From positions 92,519-156,518 of the forward strand of contig FOEZ01000011.1 in the NCBI GenBank assembly GCA_900110595.1: 64,000 nt of DNA. The letters are read 5' to 3'. The position numbers and the translations under genes are program-made. The stretch comes from Arthrobacter sp. OV608. GTDB taxonomy: Bacteria; Actinomycetota; Actinomycetes; Actinomycetales; Micrococcaceae. Position 1 is the stretch's first letter, and each line of letters opens with the position of its first letter. Of the stretch, positions 16,796-27,411 are shown one piece after another. The notes below the pieces were generated by a model. That model searched no databases and was not told where the DNA came from. It saw nothing but the letters and a program-made list of their open reading frames with translations.

Positions 16796-19700
16796 ATGGG
16801 GATCTCTTCGCTGCTGCACGGAAAACGCCGTAGGACGGCATCCGTTTCGGCACTGGCCAGCATCTCATTGGCGGCAGCCGCTCTGGCTTTCCAGTACGAC
16901 GGACTTCCTGCCGCAGACCTGGATCTCAATGATGGCGGCGTCTGGGTCACCAAACAGTCCGATCTGCTGGTGGGTCACCTGAATTTCCCCTCACGGGTAC
17001 TGGATGCCGGGCTTCGTACCAAGGCTCCTCAGTACGATGTCCTCCAGCAAGGCGACACCGTACTCGTTCACGACAGCGCCAATGCCACGCTGACCCAAAT
17101 TGACCCCGCGCGCGTGACGCTCCTAGGCAGTGGCTCCCTGCCCGCGGGCGCAGCCGTCTCCACGGGATCTGATACGGCGGCTATCCTGGCCGACGGTGAC
17201 CTATACGCAGTTCCCGTTGGAAGTATCGATGGTCTTCGCTTAGACGGCGCGGAACCACTGGCCAAACTCGGTGCCGGCGCGGTGGCGACTATTGGCCTCG
17301 ACGGCGTCATCCACGCCTTCTCGCCTACCCTCGGCGAAGTGCGCGACTATGCTCCGAAGGACAAAGACTACGCCCAAAAATCGGCTCGCAAGCTAGCTGA
17401 ACTTCCCAAGGACGCGAAGCTGAGCATCGCTGCCGTCGGTGCCGACGCGGTGATGTTCGATTCCAACGCTGGAGACCTCTACTTGCCCGGTGGACAGAAA
17501 ATAGCCATAGCCGATGGAAAAGGTGGGTCACTTCAAGAAAACGGGCAGGCAAACGACCGCGTACTGGTGAGCACTCTGAGTGCCTTGGTGGCACAGCCTC
17601 TGGCTGGAGGTTCCGCTACGGTTACCCGCGCTCCTAAGACGAGCACGAACTCCGCGCCAGCGGCCCCCGTCTGGCTGAACGGCTGCGCATACGCTGCCTG
17701 GTCCGGCACCTCAACCTATCTGCGGGACTGTGGGGCCGGGAAGGTCGAATCCGGTGCCGTGCCAAACATGCCGGCGAATGCCCAGCTGGTCTTCCGCGTG
17801 AACCGCGATGTAGTCGTTCTCAATGACATCCAAGGCGGCGGCGTCTGGCTGGTCACGCAGAAAATGCTCTTGGTGCAGAACTGGAACGACGTAGTTCCCC
17901 CGCCGGACGTCCAGGATGACCAGGAGGAGAAAAGCCCGGACCAGCAGGTAACCCTGCCGAAACGCACCGAACAGAACCACCCACCAGTCGCCGTCGATCA
18001 GCAATTCGGCGTCCGGGCAGGGCGCACGTCCCTCCTGCGGGTTACGGAGGAGTGCTCGGACCCGGACGGAGACGTACTTGCAGCGGCGCTGGCAGGATCG
18101 GCCCCGCCGGGTGTCGAGGTCCAGCCGGCTCTGGGCGGTGCGGCCCTCCAGGTCTCCGTGCCCGCGAGTGCGTCCGGTTCCCTGACCTTCAGGTATCGGG
18201 TGGACGACGGGCGAGGTGGAACAGCCGAGGCCAATCTCACCTTGGCGGTCCGTCCGGCGGGGCAGAACTCTCCGCCGGAGCTGAAGCGGCCACAATCCAT
18301 GAAAGTGGAGTCCGGCGCTACCCTCCAGCAGGACGCCCTGCAAGGATGGCGTGATCCCGACGGCGACGAGATGTACCTCAAATCTGCCACCACCGACTCG
18401 GGCGACCGCGTCACCTTCCGAAACAACGGCATTATCGACTTCGCCGCGGTCTCCGGCCAAACGGGAGTCAAAGAGGTCAAACTCATCGTCTCGGATGGCA
18501 CTGCTGACGCCGAGGGCCTGCTCCGCGTCGAGGTGCTGCCCAAGGGGTCTCTGCGACCGATCGCCAACGCCGACCGGATGACCGCCGTCGCGTCTACGCC
18601 TCTGACGATGTCTCCCCTGCTCAATGACATCAGCACTTCGGGCGCCGCTCTGCGGCTCGCAAAGTATGACCAGGTCCCCGGGGCAAGCATCACCGCCGAC
18701 TTCACCGCCGGCACGATCACCTTCCAGATGGCCACTCCGGGTACTTACTACATGCAGTACCTGGTGACTGACGGACCCAACTCCGCCGTCGGGCTGATCA
18801 GGATAGACGTACTGCCAGGAAGCGGCACAAGCCGTCCGGTCGCAGTACGCGACGTCGCCCTGGTCCCCGTCGGCAGATCAGCCCTGGTGGACGTCCTGGC
18901 CAACGACAGCGATGCCGCAGGCGGAATCCTCATCGTCCAATCCGTCGAGGTACCCGCCGGAACCGGGGTCACGGCTGAAGTACTGGAAAACCGCGTGATT
19001 CGGGTGACCGATATGGTGGGTCTTAGCCATCCGGTCACCTTCCGCTACACCGTTTCCAACGGTGCCGAAGCCGCGACAGGTGAGGTCCTTGTCCTTCCCG
19101 TCCCGCTCCCGGCCACGCTCCGCCCCCCGGTCACCGTCGATGACACGGCGACGGTAAGAACCGGCGACGTGGTGACAGTCGACGTCCTGCACAACGACTA
19201 CCACCCCGACGGCGACACCCTCACCCTCCGTCCGGACCTCGTGGCCCCGGAACCCACGCCAGCTGAGGGAACAGCTTTCATCAGCGGCGACAAGTTGCGT
19301 TTCCGGGCCGGCCAGAATGCAGGAACGGTGCACGCAACCTACGAGGTAGCGGACTCGCAGGGCAACCGCACCGCAGGCTACGTGACCATCCAGGTGGTCG
19401 CGGAAGATGACACTCATAACTCGGCTCCCCGTCCCCAGCCCATCACCGCGCGCGTCATCGCCGGCAACACCGTCCGCATCCCGGTTCCGCTGGACGGCAT
19501 CGATCCCGACGGCGACTCCGTGGATCTGCTGGGCCAGCGGGATGCCCCGAAGATGGGTCGCGTAACTGTTGGCGACACCTGGCTCAACTACGAGGCGTAT
19601 CCCGACTCGGCTGGTCGCGACTCCTTCACTTACGTCGTGCGTGACCGCCGGGGAGCCGAAGCCGTCGGCACCGTCGTCGTCGGCATTGCCCCGCCCAGCT

Positions 19701-22700
19701 TCCAAAACCAGGCGCCCTACGCAGCAACAGACACGGTCACGGCGAAGCCGGGCCGCACCCTGTCCGTCCCTGTCCTCGCCAACGACAGCGACCCTGACGG
19801 CGACCCGATCCTGCTGGTGACGGAAGGGCTGACCGTGCCCGACGGCCTATCCGCCAAGGTCACCGATGGCCGCGTCCTAGTCACCGGGCCCGGACGCTCC
19901 GGTCAATACACCCTCCGGTACACGGTCGCCGATATTTATGGCTCGAGCTCGGTCGGCTCCCTCGTGCTCGACATCAAAGAGGACGCCCCGGCCCAGCGAC
20001 CCCTCGCGCGGGACGACTATGTGACGAAGATCGAGATGTACGGCAAAACATCGGTTGATGTACCCGTTCTGGCCAACGACGAAGATCCCGACGGCGTCGC
20101 CTCCGACCTGCGGGTCTCCACGGATGACCCCAATACCTCCGTCGGACCCGGCGGAACCGTCAACGTCAGATTCACCGAGGCCTCCCAGGTCATTCTGTAC
20201 ACGGTGGCGAACGCGGACGGACTCACCGCATCCGCGTTCGTCCATGTGCCGGGACTGAAGGACCTGCGGCCTGAACTGTCCGTGACCAAGCCCCTCGAGG
20301 TGAAGAGCGGAGAAACCCTCACCATCAGTCTTGCCGACGTGGTGAAGGTACGTGACGGACGGATTGCCCGCATTGCGACCGCTGACAGCGTCTCGACGTC
20401 CCATTCCAATGGCGCTCCCTTGCTGAAGGACGAACACACGTTCAGCTACACCTCGGCCGCGGACTACTACGGCCCGGATACCCTCACGGTCCAGGTGACC
20501 GACGGCACCGGCCCCGATGACGCGAGCGGGCTCTCCTCGACCATCTCCATACCGATCCAGGTCATTCCTGCACAGAATGTTTCGCCGACCCTGTTGGGCA
20601 CCACCATCGAGGTGGCTCCCGGTGAAGCAGAAATTCCGGTCAACTTGGCACGGCTTTCCCGGGATCCGAACCCCGGCGATCTTGACCGACTGGCATACAG
20701 CCTGCAAGGCAGCCCCTCGGGCGGATTCGCCGCACGGGTCGAGGGACAAAAGCTGTTGGTAAAAGCTGACGCTTCCGCCGCTCGGGGTGCGAGCGAAAAA
20801 GTGGTCGTGCAGGTCAGCGACAGCACTTCAGCTCCCACTACCGCGACGTTCACGCTGACCACTGTTGTTTCCTCCCGGCCTTCCGCGGCGGCGAACGACG
20901 ACGTCGTGGCCGACGCCAAGGCAGGCCAAAAATCCGTTGTGGACGTGCTGGCCAACGACGTGAACCCTTTCCCTGAGACACCGCTGAAGGTCCTCGGCGC
21001 CCACGTAGATTCCGGCTCCGGTGTTGCCGAGCTGGAAGGCGACAAGGTTGCCATCACTCCAAGCGCGGACTTCGTTGGGGTCATGATTGTCAGCTACCAG
21101 GTGCAGGACGCCACCAACGCCCCCGAACGTCAGGTGGAAGGTCACGTGACGCTGACAGTGCGAGGAAAACCCGGCGTCCCCGGAGTGCCCTCGGTGAGCT
21201 CCATCCAGGACAGCACCGTCGTGCTCTCGTGGACTCCCCCGTCGAACAACGGGTCGTCGATCACCGGCTACGCGGTCTCGTCAGCGAAGGGCTATTCCAA
21301 GGCGTGCCCGTCCACCACCTGCACACTGGACGGACTCACCAACGACGTCGAGTACACCTTCACCGTCACCGCAACCAACGACGTCGGAACCTCCGACCCG
21401 TCGCCGGCGTCGGCACCGGCACGTCCCGACGCCCGGCCCGAGGCGCCCCTAGCACCCTCTCTGGTCTTCGGCGACAAGAAGGTCTCCGTCGCGTGGACCA
21501 CACCGACGAGCCACGGTTCGCCAGTGACAAGCTACACGCTCGAAATCTCGCCCGCGCCGGCCTATGGTTCGGTCCAGAAAACCGGTGTCGCCGGCAACTC
21601 AATGGAGTGGGAAGGCCTGGAGAACGGCGTCGCCTACCAGGTGAGGGTCCAGGCCAATAACCGCGCCCCGGAACCGTCTGCGTGGAGCCCCTACTCGGCC
21701 TCGGTGATTCCCGCCGGCGTCCCGGACGCGCCGGCGCCGCCGACCACGTCGCCCTCGACGGCGGTCGGCAGCCAGGCACAGATCCTCGTAACGTGGGCGC
21801 CGCCGAACGCGAACGGTGACCCGGTTGCCGACTACACGCTCAGTGTTAGGCGTGGCGGCGCCGTCGTGAACAGCCTGACCCTCGCTGGAACCAGCCAGAA
21901 CGTCACCGTGGATACCAGCGAATCCGACTACTCGTTCTCTGTGACGGCGCGAAACAAGGCCGGAGCGTCAGCGCCAAGCGCGGACTCGGCACCACGCCGG
22001 GCCGCGAACGCACCGTCGGCGCCTGTGAGTGTCACGGCCACCGAAGGCGACCGCAACTCGCAAGTTAGCTTCACGCCGGGTCCGTTGAACGGCAACCGGC
22101 CGAATGAGATCAGCTGGCGGTGGAAGGCGACGCCGGGCGGGTTGAGCGGTTCCTTTGGCAGCGCGACGACCGGGACGATCACGGGACTGGCCAACGGTAC
22201 GTCCTACACCATCCAGGTCTGGGGCGAATCGACGGTCCAGGGCGTCGCTCCCGGGCCTGCAACGTCGTCGAACCCAGTGAACCCGTATGGTTCGCCGCTC
22301 GTCCGCAACCTCGTGGGCGTAGGCGGGGACGGCACAGTGTCCTTCAATTGGTCAGTGGACGGAAATGGCAGGAACGTGACCGGCGTGCAGGTTAACACCT
22401 CGGCCGGCAGCACGTCGGGAGGAGCGGGACTGACAAGCTACACAGCATCAGGACTTGGCCCGAGCCAGACAGTGAACGCCTCCGTCACCGTGACCACCGA
22501 CGCCGCCGATGCTGCACGCAAGACCGCATCGGGCTCGGCCTCGGCGACGAGCAACCCGGTCCGCCTGAGCATTTCACGAGGCAATCCCGACTCCCGAAAG
22601 GCCGGGACTTATTTCCTGCAGTTGAATTACGCCAACTTGCCGGCAGGGAACTACACGCTTCAGTGCTACGCCAACGAAACACTGGGGGGCACGACCCCCT

Positions 22701-22831
22701 ACGATTCGTGGAGCGGCTTCCTCAACGGAACAGGAAACCAGCAAGTATGCGGCAAGGCCGACTGGCAATCAGGTTGGTACGAGATTCGGCTGAGCGGACC
22801 GTATTCCGCGACAGTTCACCAGAATGTATAA
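16796..22831 (+). CDS. Giant Ig-like/fibronectin type III surface protein
   Basis: 2011 aa, first gene of the PFNA/type VII-like locus. A basic N-terminus and one hydrophobic helix (about residues 17-33) anchor it in the membrane. Residues ~40-370 form a repeat-rich region suggestive of a beta-propeller. Residues ~390-1450 hold many tandem Ig/cadherin-like modules with the pattern DD...V..G..V.VDVL.ND.DPDGD.L, whose acidic loops suggest calcium-dependent folding. From ~1457 come four fibronectin type III-like modules (VVLSWTPPSNNGSSITGYAV and relatives) and a Cys-containing C-terminal domain. It probably extends into the cell wall or outside as adhesin or scaffold. FN3 proteins are the 'F' of bifidobacterial PFNA clusters. 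GTATAAGGAG at its stop provides the ribosome site of the next gene. Confidence 0.85.
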   Translation: MGISSLLHGKRRRTASVSALASISLAAAALAFQYDGLPAADLDLNDGGVWVTKQSDLLVGHLNFPSRVLDAGLRTKAPQYDVLQQGDTVLVHDSANATLTQIDPARVTLLGSGSLPAGAAVSTGSDTAAILADGDLYAVPVGSIDGLRLDGAEPLAKLGAGAVATIGLDGVIHAFSPTLGEVRDYAPKDKDYAQKSARKLAELPKDAKLSIAAVGADAVMFDSNAGDLYLPGGQKIAIADGKGGSLQENGQANDRVLVSTLSALVAQPLAGGSATVTRAPKTSTNSAPAAPVWLNGCAYAAWSGTSTYLRDCGAGKVESGAVPNMPANAQLVFRVNRDVVVLNDIQGGGVWLVTQKMLLVQNWNDVVPPPDVQDDQEEKSPDQQVTLPKRTEQNHPPVAVDQQFGVRAGRTSLLRVTEECSDPDGDVLAAALAGSAPPGVEVQPALGGAALQVSVPASASGSLTFRYRVDDGRGGTAEANLTLAVRPAGQNSPPELKRPQSMKVESGATLQQDALQGWRDPDGDEMYLKSATTDSGDRVTFRNNGIIDFAAVSGQTGVKEVKLIVSDGTADAEGLLRVEVLPKGSLRPIANADRMTAVASTPLTMSPLLNDISTSGAALRLAKYDQVPGASITADFTAGTITFQMATPGTYYMQYLVTDGPNSAVGLIRIDVLPGSGTSRPVAVRDVALVPVGRSALVDVLANDSDAAGGILIVQSVEVPAGTGVTAEVLENRVIRVTDMVGLSHPVTFRYTVSNGAEAATGEVLVLPVPLPATLRPPVTVDDTATVRTGDVVTVDVLHNDYHPDGDTLTLRPDLVAPEPTPAEGTAFISGDKLRFRAGQNAGTVHATYEVADSQGNRTAGYVTIQVVAEDDTHNSAPRPQPITARVIAGNTVRIPVPLDGIDPDGDSVDLLGQRDAPKMGRVTVGDTWLNYEAYPDSAGRDSFTYVVRDRRGAEAVGTVVVGIAPPSFQNQAPYAATDTVTAKPGRTLSVPVLANDSDPDGDPILLVTEGLTVPDGLSAKVTDGRVLVTGPGRSGQYTLRYTVADIYGSSSVGSLVLDIKEDAPAQRPLARDDYVTKIEMYGKTSVDVPVLANDEDPDGVASDLRVSTDDPNTSVGPGGTVNVRFTEASQVILYTVANADGLTASAFVHVPGLKDLRPELSVTKPLEVKSGETLTISLADVVKVRDGRIARIATADSVSTSHSNGAPLLKDEHTFSYTSAADYYGPDTLTVQVTDGTGPDDASGLSSTISIPIQVIPAQNVSPTLLGTTIEVAPGEAEIPVNLARLSRDPNPGDLDRLAYSLQGSPSGGFAARVEGQKLLVKADASAARGASEKVVVQVSDSTSAPTTATFTLTTVVSSRPSAAANDDVVADAKAGQKSVVDVLANDVNPFPETPLKVLGAHVDSGSGVAELEGDKVAITPSADFVGVMIVSYQVQDATNAPERQVEGHVTLTVRGKPGVPGVPSVSSIQDSTVVLSWTPPSNNGSSITGYAVSSAKGYSKACPSTTCTLDGLTNDVEYTFTVTATNDVGTSDPSPASAPARPDARPEAPLAPSLVFGDKKVSVAWTTPTSHGSPVTSYTLEISPAPAYGSVQKTGVAGNSMEWEGLENGVAYQVRVQANNRAPEPSAWSPYSASVIPAGVPDAPAPPTTSPSTAVGSQAQILVTWAPPNANGDPVADYTLSVRRGGAVVNSLTLAGTSQNVTVDTSESDYSFSVTARNKAGASAPSADSAPRRAANAPSAPVSVTATEGDRNSQVSFTPGPLNGNRPNEISWRWKATPGGLSGSFGSATTGTITGLANGTSYTIQVWGESTVQGVAPGPATSSNPVNPYGSPLVRNLVGVGGDGTVSFNWSVDGNGRNVTGVQVNTSAGSTSGGAGLTSYTASGLGPSQTVNASVTVTTDAADAARKTASGSASATSNPVRLSISRGNPDSRKAGTYFLQLNYANLPAGNYTLQCYANETLGGTTPYDSWSGFLNGTGNQQVCGKADWQSGWYEIRLSGPYSATVHQNV

Positions 22832-22841
22832 GGAGCTACCC

Positions 22842-23816
22842 ATGACAATCACTCAGGAACAGGCCACATGGTTCGCCGGAACCTTCCAGCAGCTCACTGA
22901 CAACATCGGGCAAGCTGTGCTCGGCAAGCCGGAGGTCATCCGGCTCGTCCTCACCGCGCTGCTGGCCGAGGGGCACGTGCTGCTCGAGGACGCGCCCGGT
23001 ACGGGCAAGACCCAGCTGGCTAAATCGCTGGCGGCCACGGTGCACGGAACGCACCACCGGATCCAGTTCACTCCGGACCTTCTGCCCTCCGACGTCACCG
23101 GCATCACCGTCTACGACCAGCAGACCCACCGGTTTGAGTTCCACCGAGGCCCGGTCTTCGCGTCCATCGTCCTGGCCGACGAGATCAACCGTGCATCGCC
23201 GAAAACCCAGTCCGCGCTCCTTGAAGTGATGGAAGAGGGCAGGGTCACCGTCGACGGTGTGGGACACGACGTGGGCCGGCCTTTTATGGTCATCGCCACC
23301 CAGAATCCCATCGAGCAGGCCGGCACCTACCGCCTTCCCGAGGCCCAGCTCGACCGCTTCCTGATCAAGACAAGCATCGGCTACCCGGACCTCCAGGCGG
23401 CCGAGGCGATCCTGGGCGCAGCCTCCACGCGCGACCGCTCATCAACGGTCAATGCCGTCATCACCACCAGCGCCGTGTCCGACATGGCAGGCCTTGTGGA
23501 CGGGGTCCACGTGGATTCGGCCGTGCTACGTTTCACGGCGCAACTGGCCGAAGCAACCCGGCATGACCCCAACGTCCGGGTCGGCGTCTCCGTCCGCGGG
23601 TCGCTGGCGATCATCCGCGCTGCCAAGGTGTGGGCAGCCACGGAGGGCCGCTACTTCGTGCTCCCGGACGACATTAAGGCCCTCGCCCTGCCTGTGTGGG
23701 AGCACCGGCTCGTTCTGGACCCAGACGCGGAATTCGCCGGGGTCACCGCCGAATCCGTTCTGGCCCGTGTCCTGGCCGACGTCGCCGCGCCACAGACACG
23801 AGGCGCGGCAGCATGA
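22842..23816 (+). CDS. MoxR-type AAA+ ATPase
   Basis: 324 aa. The start at ATG 22842 has AAGGAG 6 nt upstream; the longer ORF begins inside the previous gene's stop. Walker A is DAPGTGKTQLAKS, Walker B is VLADEINRA, with the sensor-1 region IATQNPIEQAGTY and arginine finger PEAQLDRF typical of the MoxR subfamily. These ATPases act as chaperones assembling extracytoplasmic or metal-dependent complexes and almost always accompany DUF58 and transglutaminase-like genes, as here. Overlaps the DUF58 gene by ATGA. Confidence 0.93.
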   Translation: MTITQEQATWFAGTFQQLTDNIGQAVLGKPEVIRLVLTALLAEGHVLLEDAPGTGKTQLAKSLAATVHGTHHRIQFTPDLLPSDVTGITVYDQQTHRFEFHRGPVFASIVLADEINRASPKTQSALLEVMEEGRVTVDGVGHDVGRPFMVIATQNPIEQAGTYRLPEAQLDRFLIKTSIGYPDLQAAEAILGAASTRDRSSTVNAVITTSAVSDMAGLVDGVHVDSAVLRFTAQLAEATRHDPNVRVGVSVRGSLAIIRAAKVWAATEGRYFVLPDDIKALALPVWEHRLVLDPDAEFAGVTAESVLARVLADVAAPQTRGAAA

Positions 23817-25114
23817 GCCAGGCAGCGGCGAGGCGGCCGCTTAGACGGCTGCTGCCGCCTGCTCTGCATCCCGTGAACCTGAAGTTACGGCAAGCGGCAG
23901 ATCCGGTCGTCGAATCCCTCTTCACGACCACGGCGCGGCTCCGTCCTGCATGGACCGTCTTGCGCGCAAAACTCGGCCTGGTGAGCCAGCGCGGATGGAT
24001 CTGCCTTGCGGTCCTGGCCATTTCCCTCACGCTCGCGCTTGCCCTGGGCTGGCGGGAACTCTGGGCATCAGCATGTGTTCTTGCCGTCCTGTTCATGACG
24101 GCGGTCGGCTTCGTCCTGGGCAAGGCCAGGTATGACGTTACCGTCGATCTCGCGCGCCGTCGGGTCGTCGTCGGCGAACAGGCCGTGGGGCGCCTCCTTG
24201 TTCGCAACCCGGGCAGCAGCACCATCGCTCCCGCGCAGGTCGAACTCCCCGTAGGCCGCGGCCTGGCAACATTCCAGGTGCCCCGCCTGGGCCCCGGCGA
24301 GGAGCTCGAGGAGCTGTTCACCGTCCCCACCCAGCGCCGCGCCGTCCTGCAACTGGGTCCGGTCCGGTCGGTAAAGTCAGATCCCTTGCACCTGCTGCGC
24401 CGCACCGCAGGACTCAACGACCCTGCTGAGCTTTACGTGCATCCGCGCATCGTGCAGCTCGCCAACTCCTCAACTGGGCTCCTGCGGGACCTCGAAGGCC
24501 TGGCAAGGCAGACCATCTCCAACGACGACATCTCCTTCCATGCCCTGCGCCAGTACGCGCCCGGGGATGACCGCCGACACATCCATTGGAAGTCCAGCGC
24601 CCGCACCCAGAACCTGATGGTGCGCCAGTTCGAGGAAACCCGCCGCTCACAACTGGCCATTTTGCTGGCAGCCCGGCCCGGCGAGTACGCCGACCCGGAC
24701 GAATTCGAGCTCGCCGTCAGCACCGCCGGCTCCCTTGGCGTGCACGCATTGGCCGACGGGAAAGCGATCACGCTCCTCGGACCCCACCGCGCAACGGCGC
24801 GTCATACCAAGGGACAACTGCTCGATGGCCTCTCAGCCGTGGAACTCAACGACCGGGCCCGGCCACTCCAGGACCAGGCCGGGACAATCGCCGCCCACGC
24901 CCCCGGCGCGTCAATCGTCGTCCTCGTCACCGGATCACCGGTCAGCCCAGAACAGCTCAGCCGTGCCTCGTCCCGCCTGCCAGTGGCAGCGCACCGCCTT
25001 GCCATCACCGTGGACCCGAACTCCACACTCCGCCGCCGGACTTCAGGCGACCTGACGCTCCTGACAGTCCCGACCTTGGAAGATCTCGCCACCGCTCTTC
25101 GGAAGGGGATCTGA
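23813..25114 (+). CDS. DUF58 domain protein
   Basis: 433 aa. ATG 23813 overlaps the MoxR stop (ATGA). Two hydrophobic segments near residues 60-105 (GWICLAVLAISLTLALALGW, ACVLAVLFMTAVGFV) form a membrane anchor. The DUF58 core follows, with the hallmark ALRQYAPGDDRRHIHWKSSA and QNLMVRQFEETR. DUF58 proteins have a von Willebrand A-like tail and partner MoxR ATPases. It is the third gene of the locus and ends overlapping the next start by one base (TGATG). Confidence 0.92.
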   Translation: MSQAAARRPLRRLLPPALHPVNLKLRQAADPVVESLFTTTARLRPAWTVLRAKLGLVSQRGWICLAVLAISLTLALALGWRELWASACVLAVLFMTAVGFVLGKARYDVTVDLARRRVVVGEQAVGRLLVRNPGSSTIAPAQVELPVGRGLATFQVPRLGPGEELEELFTVPTQRRAVLQLGPVRSVKSDPLHLLRRTAGLNDPAELYVHPRIVQLANSSTGLLRDLEGLARQTISNDDISFHALRQYAPGDDRRHIHWKSSARTQNLMVRQFEETRRSQLAILLAARPGEYADPDEFELAVSTAGSLGVHALADGKAITLLGPHRATARHTKGQLLDGLSAVELNDRARPLQDQAGTIAAHAPGASIVVLVTGSPVSPEQLSRASSRLPVAAHRLAITVDPNSTLRRRTSGDLTLLTVPTLEDLATALRKGI

Positions 25115-27411
25115 TGGCTTCGGCACCATCCCGGAGCAGGGCGACAGGTGCGGCGATTGCAGCCGTCGGATTAATCCTCGCCCTTCTTCCTCTCTATCCC
25201 GTCTACGGGACCTATGACTTCTGGCTGGCCCTTGGTGGTGGAGTGCTCCTCGGCAGTCTCGTCGCCGTTGCCGGAGCATGCTGGCGTCTCGGGCCGCTCC
25301 GCACCACTGCGGCCGCCGCAGCGGTGTACTTCGCCGCAGGCGGTTTCCTCGTGATGCGTTCGGAGAGCCTCTTCGGAACGGTACCAACGCTGGACGTCCT
25401 CAGAGCGCTCGCGTTGGGCCCGATCCAGGTCTGGAAGAGCATGCTCACGGCGGCGACCCCGGTGTCGGGCATGGATTCTCTGCTGCTCGCCCCCTACCTC
25501 CTCGCGATCCTCGGCAGCGTCATCACGGGAAGCATCACACTGCGCGGGGCCCGGCCCCAGTGGGCCACCCTCCCCGTGGGCGCCCTCATGCTCGCTGCCA
25601 TCACGCTCAGCACCTATACGCCCTTCGCTCCCGCCGTGGTTGGTGCCGTGCTGACAGTCGGCCTGGCAGCCTGGGCCCTCCGAAGCGGACACACCGGCGG
25701 GGCAGGCAACCTGGCCCTCGGAAACGCGCCCGGCGGCAGCCGCGCCGCGATGGCAGCGGCGACCCTCGTTGTCGCGCTCGGTGTCGGGCTCGGCGCCGGG
25801 GCGATCGCCCCGCTCCCCAACGACCGCGCAGTCCTGCGGGACGCCGTCGTCCCTCCCCTGGACGTCCACGACCTCGCGAGTCCGCTGACCTCCTTCCGGC
25901 AGTTCACCACCGGCGGAGAATCACTGAAACTCTTCACTGTTGACGGGCTCCCGCAAGGCACAGCCATCCGCCTGGCAACGTTGGACCAGTACGACGGCAT
26001 CGTCTACCGGGTCGCCACCAACGGCTCAGCCGGTGCCGGCCAGTTCACCCGCATTGGACGCACCATTACCAACACCACGAAAGGCAACCCGGTTGCCTAT
26101 TCGGTGACCCTCGACCAACTAACCGGCGTCTGGATGCCCGGTGCGGGCTACTTGAACTCCCTGACGCTGAACGACAGCATCCCCAGGGACCGCAGGAACG
26201 GACTCAACTACAACCCGGCCACCGGAACCGCTGTGACGGTCGGCGGCGTCGCTCAGGGAGACCAGTACACGGCCGAAGCCGTGATCCCGCAAACCCCGGA
26301 CGACACTGTCCTCGCGGCCGCCCGCGTTTCTCCGGTCACACTTCCTGCACCGCAGAATGTTCCCGAAATTGTCGACACACTTGCCACGCAATTCACCGCC
26401 GGCGCCTCCACCCCCTGGGACCAGCTGAAAGCCATCGAAGCCAAACTCCATACAGCCGGGTTCTTCAGCCACGGGCTCGAAGGCGAGGCCCGGTCACGGG
26501 CCGGACACACTGCTGAGCGCATTTCCACACTGCTCGAGGGAACCCAGATGGTGGGCGATGACGAGCAGTACGCGGTAGCAATGGCGCTGATGGCTCGGCA
26601 ACTTGGTATCCCGGCGCGCGTCGTGATGGGCTTCCGCCAGGACCACCCCACCTCCGCGGCCGGCACCATCACCGGAGCCGACGTGCACGCATGGGTGGAA
26701 GTGCCGTTCGAGCAGATTGGCTGGGTGAGCTTCAACCCAACACCCCCCACTGACCAGGTGCCCAAGCAGGAAGTGCCGCAGCGTCAGCAGAAGCCACAGC
26801 CGCAGGTACAGCAGCCGCCGCCCCCGGTGGTGCCGCCAGTTGAACTCCCACCGGCCCCGCCCGTCAAGGAGGCCTCCGACGGTTCCACCCCCAACGACCT
26901 TGCCGCCCTCTTGGCCGCACTGCGCTGGGCGGGGACCGGCGTCGGGATCCTTGCACTCCTGGCGGCCCCCGCGGCTCTGGCTGCCTGGGTGCGCTGGCGG
27001 CGGCGCCGTCAACGCCGGACCGCGGCGCGCGCACCGGACAGGATCAGCGGAGGCTGGTCAGAGTTGGTTGACCTGGTCGTCGACCACGGCGCCGATGTTC
27101 CTGCCGGGGCAACGCGCCGTGAGGAAGCGGCCTTGCTCGGCGAACGCTTCCCGTCAGAAGCAATCGCTCCCCTGGCCGTCCGCGCTGATCACGCCGCCTT
27201 CGGGACCGGTCAGCCCAGCGACGCTGAAATCGCCGCGTACTGGGCGGATGTTGAAACCGCAGCACGGAGGATCCGGCGCTCAGTGGGTTGGCGTCGGCGC
27301 CTGGCGGCGAGATATTTCGCTCGCTCCGCCATGCGCGACTTCGGGCCGCTGCGGGCAAAGTTCCCTATTCCCCGCATCAACAATTCGTTGAAGAAAGCAA
27401 AAAACCAATGA
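25114..27411 (+). CDS. Transglutaminase-fold membrane protein lacking the catalytic Cys
   Basis: 765 aa. The N-terminal ~200 residues carry about six membrane helices (TgpA/DUF3488-like), followed by a large extracytoplasmic part with a transglutaminase-like core. That core reads VGDDEQYAVAMALMARQLGI, PARVVMGFRQDH, GADVHAWVEVP, GWVSFNPTP. In active family members the first motif is GDCEQ; here the nucleophile Cys is Asp, and the usual DPT Asp is Asn (FNPT), while the His is kept. It is therefore probably catalytically dead and structural. A Pro/Gln-rich linker, another helix and a basic cytoplasmic tail follow. ATG 25114 overlaps the DUF58 stop by one base. Confidence 0.88.
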   Translation: MASAPSRSRATGAAIAAVGLILALLPLYPVYGTYDFWLALGGGVLLGSLVAVAGACWRLGPLRTTAAAAAVYFAAGGFLVMRSESLFGTVPTLDVLRALALGPIQVWKSMLTAATPVSGMDSLLLAPYLLAILGSVITGSITLRGARPQWATLPVGALMLAAITLSTYTPFAPAVVGAVLTVGLAAWALRSGHTGGAGNLALGNAPGGSRAAMAAATLVVALGVGLGAGAIAPLPNDRAVLRDAVVPPLDVHDLASPLTSFRQFTTGGESLKLFTVDGLPQGTAIRLATLDQYDGIVYRVATNGSAGAGQFTRIGRTITNTTKGNPVAYSVTLDQLTGVWMPGAGYLNSLTLNDSIPRDRRNGLNYNPATGTAVTVGGVAQGDQYTAEAVIPQTPDDTVLAAARVSPVTLPAPQNVPEIVDTLATQFTAGASTPWDQLKAIEAKLHTAGFFSHGLEGEARSRAGHTAERISTLLEGTQMVGDDEQYAVAMALMARQLGIPARVVMGFRQDHPTSAAGTITGADVHAWVEVPFEQIGWVSFNPTPPTDQVPKQEVPQRQQKPQPQVQQPPPPVVPPVELPPAPPVKEASDGSTPNDLAALLAALRWAGTGVGILALLAAPAALAAWVRWRRRRQRRTAARAPDRISGGWSELVDLVVDHGADVPAGATRREEAALLGERFPSEAIAPLAVRADHAAFGTGQPSDAEIAAYWADVETAARRIRRSVGWRRRLAARYFARSAMRDFGPLRAKFPIPRINNSLKKAKNQ

